Below, piece after piece: positions 6,348 through 9,744 of a DNA stretch of 9,744 bases (positions within the stretch are counted from its first letter, which is position 1; the number at the start of each line of letters is the position of its first letter). The translations under genes and the position numbers were made by a program. The DNA comes from UBA3478 sp049596955 (GTDB taxonomy: Bacteria; Bacteroidota; Bacteroidia; Flavobacteriales; Flavobacteriaceae): contig JBMYMD010000040.1 of NCBI GenBank assembly GCA_049596955.1, forward strand, positions 1 to 9,744. The letters run 5' to 3'. The notes under the pieces are model-generated. The model did no database searches. It was not told the origin of the DNA and saw only the letters and a program-made list of their open reading frames with translations.

Positions 6348-7262
6348 ATGCAAAACACCAAAGATCAATTTTACGCCTTTATTCAAAACTTGCAAGATGA
6401 CATTTGCCAAAGCATAGAAGAAATTGATGGCCAAGCAAAATTTGAACAAGATTTGTGGGATCGGCCAGGAGGAGGCGGAGGAAGAACACGTGTAATCGAA
6501 AACGGTGGAGTATTTGAAAAAGGCGGCGTCAATATTTCGGCGGTTCACGGTAAGCTTCCCGAGAGTATGCAAAACTATTTCAAGGTTGACGATTCTAATT
6601 TCTTTGCCTGCGGATTGAGTTTGGTTTTACATCCTGAAAATCCAATGGTTCCTACGGTTCATGCCAATTGGAGGTACTTTGAACTGTATGACAAACAAGG
6701 TCAAAAAATTGACGCTTGGTTTGGAGGAGGACTTGATCTTACCCCCTATTACCTCTTTGAGGAAGATGCTGCGCATTTTCACCGAGTTTGTAAAGAGGCC
6801 TGTGACCGTCATGATCCTAAATTTTATCCCAACTACAAAGAAAAGTGTGATGCTTATTTTCACAATCATCACCGGCAAGAGGCCCGAGGTATAGGTGGAT
6901 TGTTTTTTGACTACCTCAAAGAAACAGAAAAGATGAGCACTCAACAGTGGTATGATTTTGTGACTGACGTGGCTCAAAACTTTTTGAATGCTTATGTTCC
7001 AATCGCTAACCGCAGAAAGAATTTACCGTATACAGAAGCGCAGCGAGAATGGCAAGAAGTTCGAAGAGGGCGTTATGTCGAATTCAACCTCGTGCACGAC
7101 AAGGGAACCCTTTTTGGTCTAAAAACCAATGGGCGTATTGAAAGTATTTTAATGTCACTGCCACCGAGAGTTCGTTGGCAATACAACAAACAAGTAGAAG
7201 AAGGCTCTGAGGAACAACAACTCATTGAAGTCTTAAAAAATCCAAAATCATGGGTGTCTTAA
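6348..7262 (+). CDS. hemF: Oxygen-dependent coproporphyrinogen-III oxidase
   Basis: HemF converts two propionates of coproporphyrinogen III to vinyl groups with O2, giving protoporphyrinogen IX. The 304-residue length fits the family. Visible are the glycine-rich WDRPGGGGGRTRVIENG (37-53), FEKGGVNISAVHG (56-68), HPENPMVPTVHANWRYFE (95-112), WFGGGLDLTPYY (124-135), ARGIGGLFFDYL (179-190) and RRGRYVEFNLVHDKGTLFGL (239-258). His95, His105, His145 and His175 match the four histidines linked to metal binding or catalysis in E. coli HemF. It implies an aerobic or microaerobic host. The 3' end overlaps the start of the PhzF-family gene by 13 bases. Confidence 0.97.
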   Translation: MQNTKDQFYAFIQNLQDDICQSIEEIDGQAKFEQDLWDRPGGGGGRTRVIENGGVFEKGGVNISAVHGKLPESMQNYFKVDDSNFFACGLSLVLHPENPMVPTVHANWRYFELYDKQGQKIDAWFGGGLDLTPYYLFEEDAAHFHRVCKEACDRHDPKFYPNYKEKCDAYFHNHHRQEARGIGGLFFDYLKETEKMSTQQWYDFVTDVAQNFLNAYVPIANRRKNLPYTEAQREWQEVRRGRYVEFNLVHDKGTLFGLKTNGRIESILMSLPPRVRWQYNKQVEEGSEEQQLIEVLKNPKSWVS

Positions 7263-8074
7263 AATTAAAAATGTATCAGGTGGATGCTTTTGCATCTGCA
7301 GTTTTTGGGGGAAACCCTGCAGCGGTCTGCATTTTAGAGGAGTGGATTGCTGATGAGACCATGCAGCGAATCGCAGAAGAAAACAATTTAGCTGAAACCG
7401 CTTATGCCGTATATAACAATGGAGTATACGACATTCGATGGTTTACACCTGAAGAAGAAGTAGACCTCTGTGGTCACGCTACATTAGCAACCTCTTATGT
7501 GCTTTTTAATCACGAAACAAAACACCTCAGCGAGGCTACAAAAAACAATGCCCTTCAACTGTATTCACACCGAAGTGGCCCCCTATCTGTAGTTAAAAAA
7601 GGTGACGATTTATACGAGCTCAATTTTCCTGTGGATGATTTAAATCAGAGTGATTTTGACTTATCTCACACAGAAGTTTTAGTGGGTTGCAAAGCCATAA
7701 AAGCATTCGAAGGAAAAACAGATTTGATGCTGATTTATGAAAACGAGGCCCAGATTCGATCGCTTCAACCTAACTTCTTTGAAATCGATAAAATTAAAGT
7801 GAGAGGGATTATTTGCACAGCTCCCGGCGATAGCGTTGACTTTGTTTCTCGATTTTTTGCCCCCCAATGCGGTGTTCCTGAAGACCCTGCTACCGGTTCG
7901 GCACACACCACCTTGACTCCATATTGGGCTGAGCAATTCGGAAAGACTCAACTCAGTGCTCAACAATTATCAAAAAGAGTCGGTAATTTTGAATGTACCC
8001 TGCTTGAAGACCGTGTTTTAATTCGCGGTAAAGCGTTTTGTTATTTAATAGGAGAAATATATGTACCCCAATAG
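7250..8074 (+). CDS. PhzF-family epimerase/isomerase
   Basis: This 274-residue protein belongs to the PhzF family (diaminopimelate-epimerase-like fold, two symmetric halves). Motifs are YQVDAFASAVFGGNPAAVC (9-27), NNLAETAY with the likely catalytic acid Glu49, RWFTPEEEVDLCGHATLA, and in the second half FFAPQCGVPEDPATGSAHTTL. The founder PhzF isomerises a phenazine precursor, but most relatives have no known substrate and no phenazine genes are present here. The start at 7250 overlaps hemF by 13 bases. An alternative ATG at 7271 has an A-rich upstream context but would shorten the first beta strand. The 3' end overlaps hemB by 14 bases. A metabolic link to heme synthesis is not established. 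Confidence 0.9.
   Translation: MGVLKLKMYQVDAFASAVFGGNPAAVCILEEWIADETMQRIAEENNLAETAYAVYNNGVYDIRWFTPEEEVDLCGHATLATSYVLFNHETKHLSEATKNNALQLYSHRSGPLSVVKKGDDLYELNFPVDDLNQSDFDLSHTEVLVGCKAIKAFEGKTDLMLIYENEAQIRSLQPNFFEIDKIKVRGIICTAPGDSVDFVSRFFAPQCGVPEDPATGSAHTTLTPYWAEQFGKTQLSAQQLSKRVGNFECTLLEDRVLIRGKAFCYLIGEIYVPQ
8050..8055 (+). promoter_or_regulatory. Shine-Dalgarno-like site before hemB
   Basis: AGGAGA lies 5 bases before the hemB ATG at 8061, a near-ideal position. Other starts in this operon lack such a site, as is usual in Bacteroidota. It falls inside the PhzF-family coding region (Leu-Ile-Gly-Glu codons), so it may be chance, but it supports the hemB start. Confidence 0.4.
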
Positions 8075-9059
8075 TAGACCACGAAGATTAAGAGCAAACC
8101 ATGCCATTCGAAGCTTGGTTCAAGAGCACCACTTAAGTGTTAACGATTTTATCGTGCCCTTATTTGTTGTTGAAGGAACTTCAGTTCGAGAAGAAATCGA
8201 ATCTATGCCAGGTCAATTTCGATTGAGTATTGACCAATTGATCAAAGAGGCCCATGAAATTCAAAGTTTAGGCTTAAAAAGTATCTTACTCTTTACGAAG
8301 GTTTCTGATGATTTAAAAGACAATACAGGTAAAGAAACCCTTAACCCCAATGGCTTGATGCAACGCGCCATTAAGGCGGTCAAAGAAAACTGCCCAGAAC
8401 TCTACGTCATGACTGATGTGGCTTTAGATCCTTTTTCAATATACGGACATGACGGAATTGTAAAAGATGGAGAAATTGTAAATGATCAAACTGCAGCTGT
8501 CTTAGCCCAAATGAGCGTCTCTCATGCTGAAGCTGGAGCAGATATGGTTGCCCCAAGCGATATGATGGACGGGCGTGTTAAAATCATCCGTGAGGCATTA
8601 GACAAGGCTGGCTTTGTCAATTGTGGTATTCTCTCTTATAGCGCAAAATATGCCAGTTCTTACTACGGACCTTTTAGAGATGCGCTTGACTCAGCACCAT
8701 CCAACGAAGTCAATATGCCAAGTGATAAAAAAACCTATCAAATGGATTTTGCAAACAAAAGAGAAGCGATAAGAGAAGCGCTGCTCGACCAAGATGAAGG
8801 CGCTGACATTTTAATGGTAAAACCAGGATTGGCTTATTTAGATATCGTGCAAGACCTCAAAGAAAATGTCTTGCTTCCTATCGCCGTTTATCAAGTTTCT
8901 GGAGAATACGCCATGATTAAAGCAGCCAGCGCAAAAGGTTGGATTGATCACGATGCTGTTGTATTTGAACAGCTCATCGCCATTAAAAGAGCAGGTGCTT
9001 CTATGATTGCCTCCTATTTTGCAAAAGAGGTCGCGCAATGGCTCAAGGATGGAAAATAA
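8061..9059 (+). CDS. hemB: Porphobilinogen synthase (delta-aminolevulinic acid dehydratase)
   Basis: HemB condenses two 5-aminolevulinate molecules into porphobilinogen, the step feeding HemC. The 332-residue protein has the N-terminal arm PNSRPRRLRANHAIRSLVQE typical of octameric enzymes, a VAPSDMMDGR segment (163-172), and the two active-site lysines, Lys196 in SYSAKYASSYYGPF and Lys254 (Schiff base) in ILMVKPG. The metal loop reads DVALDPFSIYGHDG (119-132): positions that are Cys in zinc enzymes are Ala121, Asp123 and Asp131, so this should be a Mg-dependent, non-zinc form. It overlaps the PhzF-family gene by 14 bases and the repair gene by 11. Its distance from hemA-hemC in the operon is not unusual for flavobacterial clusters. 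Confidence 0.97.
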   Translation: MYPNSRPRRLRANHAIRSLVQEHHLSVNDFIVPLFVVEGTSVREEIESMPGQFRLSIDQLIKEAHEIQSLGLKSILLFTKVSDDLKDNTGKETLNPNGLMQRAIKAVKENCPELYVMTDVALDPFSIYGHDGIVKDGEIVNDQTAAVLAQMSVSHAEAGADMVAPSDMMDGRVKIIREALDKAGFVNCGILSYSAKYASSYYGPFRDALDSAPSNEVNMPSDKKTYQMDFANKREAIREALLDQDEGADILMVKPGLAYLDIVQDLKENVLLPIAVYQVSGEYAMIKAASAKGWIDHDAVVFEQLIAIKRAGASMIASYFAKEVAQWLKDGK

Positions 9060-9528
9060 TTCTGTCTGTTTCAAAAGTCCAGTAGGCTATATTTCTGTTG
9101 AAGCAAACAGCACGCATGTGCTCAGTGTTCGCTTTGCAAATGGTCCACAAAAAAACGGTGAGTCTACAGTTTTGTTAGACCTCGTTCAAGAACAATTCAG
9201 CGCCTATTTCAATGGTGCCTTAACAGCATTTGATCTTCCCTTAGAAATCAGGGGCACTGATTTTCAACGCAAAGTATGGCAACACTTATTGACTATTCCT
9301 TTCGGCAAAACCTGTTCTTATTTAGACTTAGCCTTAGATTTGGGTGACCCCAAAGCTATTAGGGCGGTAGCGGCTGCTAATGCCAAAAACAAGCATCTTA
9401 TTGTGATACCTTGTCATCGAGTTATCGCAAAAAATGGTCAGATACAGGGTTACGCAGGAGGCATTACACGAAAAGAACAACTTCTGATGCACGAAAAAGG
9501 GCTGTCGCAAGCGAGCTTGTTTGGATAA
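9049..9528 (+). CDS. ogt: Methylated-DNA-[protein]-cysteine S-methyltransferase
   Basis: This 159-residue suicide repair protein removes alkyl groups from O6 of guanine (and O4 of thymine) by transfer to its own cysteine. The sequence shows GTDFQRKVWQHLLTIPFGKTCSY (69-91), with the wing and recognition-helix region AIRAVAAANAKN (103-114), and the catalytic PCHRV with Cys122, followed by GYAGGITRKEQLL. No AdaA-type N-terminal domain is present, so it is the Ogt form. In-frame TTG 9007 would extend it into hemB, but ATG 9049 gives the normal N-terminus and an 11-base overlap. It ends in QASLFG, resembling a sliding-clamp-binding peptide. It is the last gene of the operon, 5 bases before a convergent gene, and has no known role in heme synthesis. 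Confidence 0.94.
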   Translation: MENNSVCFKSPVGYISVEANSTHVLSVRFANGPQKNGESTVLLDLVQEQFSAYFNGALTAFDLPLEIRGTDFQRKVWQHLLTIPFGKTCSYLDLALDLGDPKAIRAVAAANAKNKHLIVIPCHRVIAKNGQIQGYAGGITRKEQLLMHEKGLSQASLFG

Positions 9529-9533
9529 GGTAC

Positions 9534-9744
9534 TTAGTGTTGATTTAAACGGATGAGTTTGATACGCTTATCTTCTCGACTTTGAGTGTGAATGAACACC
9601 GCTTTGCTTTTGGTTATACTCGCTTTTTCTCTGGCTAAATTTTCGATAGAATTCAAACACTTTCTGAGTTTTTTAAGCCTAGACTCGTAAGTCAATTGTA
9701 GCTCAAAGTCTTGTTGTAATTCAGTTAGTTCAATAGGTTTAGGG
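9534..9744 (-). CDS. 3' end of an unrecognised protein (runs off the window)
   Basis: Reading the minus strand from 9743 down to the TAA at 9534-9536 gives 69 uninterrupted codons with no start, so this is the C-terminal part of a gene whose 5' end lies beyond the window. The peptide is highly charged and probably helical, with an E/Q/L-rich start (PIELTELQQDFELQL), a middle rich in Lys and Arg, and the basic end DKRIKLIRLNQH. It could form a coiled coil or bind nucleic acid or another protein, but I recognise no family. It is convergent with the methyltransferase gene, with 5 bases between stop codons. Support is the open frame and dense packing only. Confidence 0.5.
   Translation of the reverse strand, partial: PKPIELTELQQDFELQLTYESRLKKLRKCLNSIENLAREKASITKSKAVFIHTQSREDKRIKLIRLNQH

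Noticed and set aside
6627..6977. 116-codon minus-strand open frame inside hemF
   Set aside because: It lies opposite the most conserved part of hemF and encodes no recognisable domain; it is best explained as a shadow.
8391..8396. Second Cys-Pro dipeptide, in HemB (Cys111-Pro112)
   Set aside because: CP pairs occur by chance, and this one lies in a structural loop of an enzyme with no precedent known to me for heme binding there.
9007..9048. TTG start extending the methyltransferase 14 residues into hemB
   Set aside because: The added residues are a shifted-frame reading of the HemB C-terminus; ATG 9049 gives a family-typical start.
9508..9522. CAAGC-GA-GCTTG inverted repeat followed by TTT at the end of ogt
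   Set aside because: The stem is at most four useful pairs with a four-base loop and a short T-run. The bases are explained by the codons of the QASLF tail.

Overview
The window looks like chromosomal DNA of an aerobic member of the Bacteroidota, most likely a flavobacterium. The evidence is moderately AT-rich sequence, very dense gene packing, almost no Shine-Dalgarno sequences, promoter boxes of the Bacteroidota form TAnnTTTG, and protein sequences that read like flavobacterial homologs. The central subject is a nearly complete tetrapyrrole (heme) biosynthesis operon with its likely regulator.

Layout. (1) 75-938, plus strand: a secreted DUF1460 amidase-like protein. (2) 939-1796, minus strand: an AraC-family regulator whose stop codon directly abuts that of gene 1. 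(3) 1797-2022: a 226-base divergent control region with candidate promoters for both directions, an imperfect 18-base direct repeat and two inverted repeats. (4) 2023-9528, plus strand: nine genes with no gap longer than 1 base, in the order hemA, hemC, hemD, hemE, a DUF6973-like gene, hemF, a PhzF-family gene, hemB and a methylated-DNA repair methyltransferase gene. (5) 9534-9744, minus strand: the 3' end of an unrecognised gene that runs off the window.

How the genes work together. HemA reduces glutamyl-tRNA to glutamate-1-semialdehyde. HemB condenses 5-aminolevulinate to porphobilinogen, HemC and HemD build uroporphyrinogen III, HemE decarboxylates it to coproporphyrinogen III, and HemF oxidises that with O2 to protoporphyrinogen IX. 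Missing from the window are HemL (semialdehyde aminomutase), protoporphyrinogen oxidase and ferrochelatase, which must be encoded elsewhere. HemF, rather than the anaerobic HemN, suggests aerobic life. HemB has the Asp-type metal site, so it is probably Mg-dependent.

Most of the window is a conventional, well-conserved locus, and I see no mobile element, CRISPR array, RNA gene or plainly new system. The points worth a second look are a Cys-Pro (heme regulatory motif-like) dipeptide in the AraC regulator, the repeats in the divergent region, the uncharacterised DUF6973-like gene between hemE and hemF, the PhzF-family gene before hemB, and a QxxLF sliding-clamp-like tail on the DNA repair protein.
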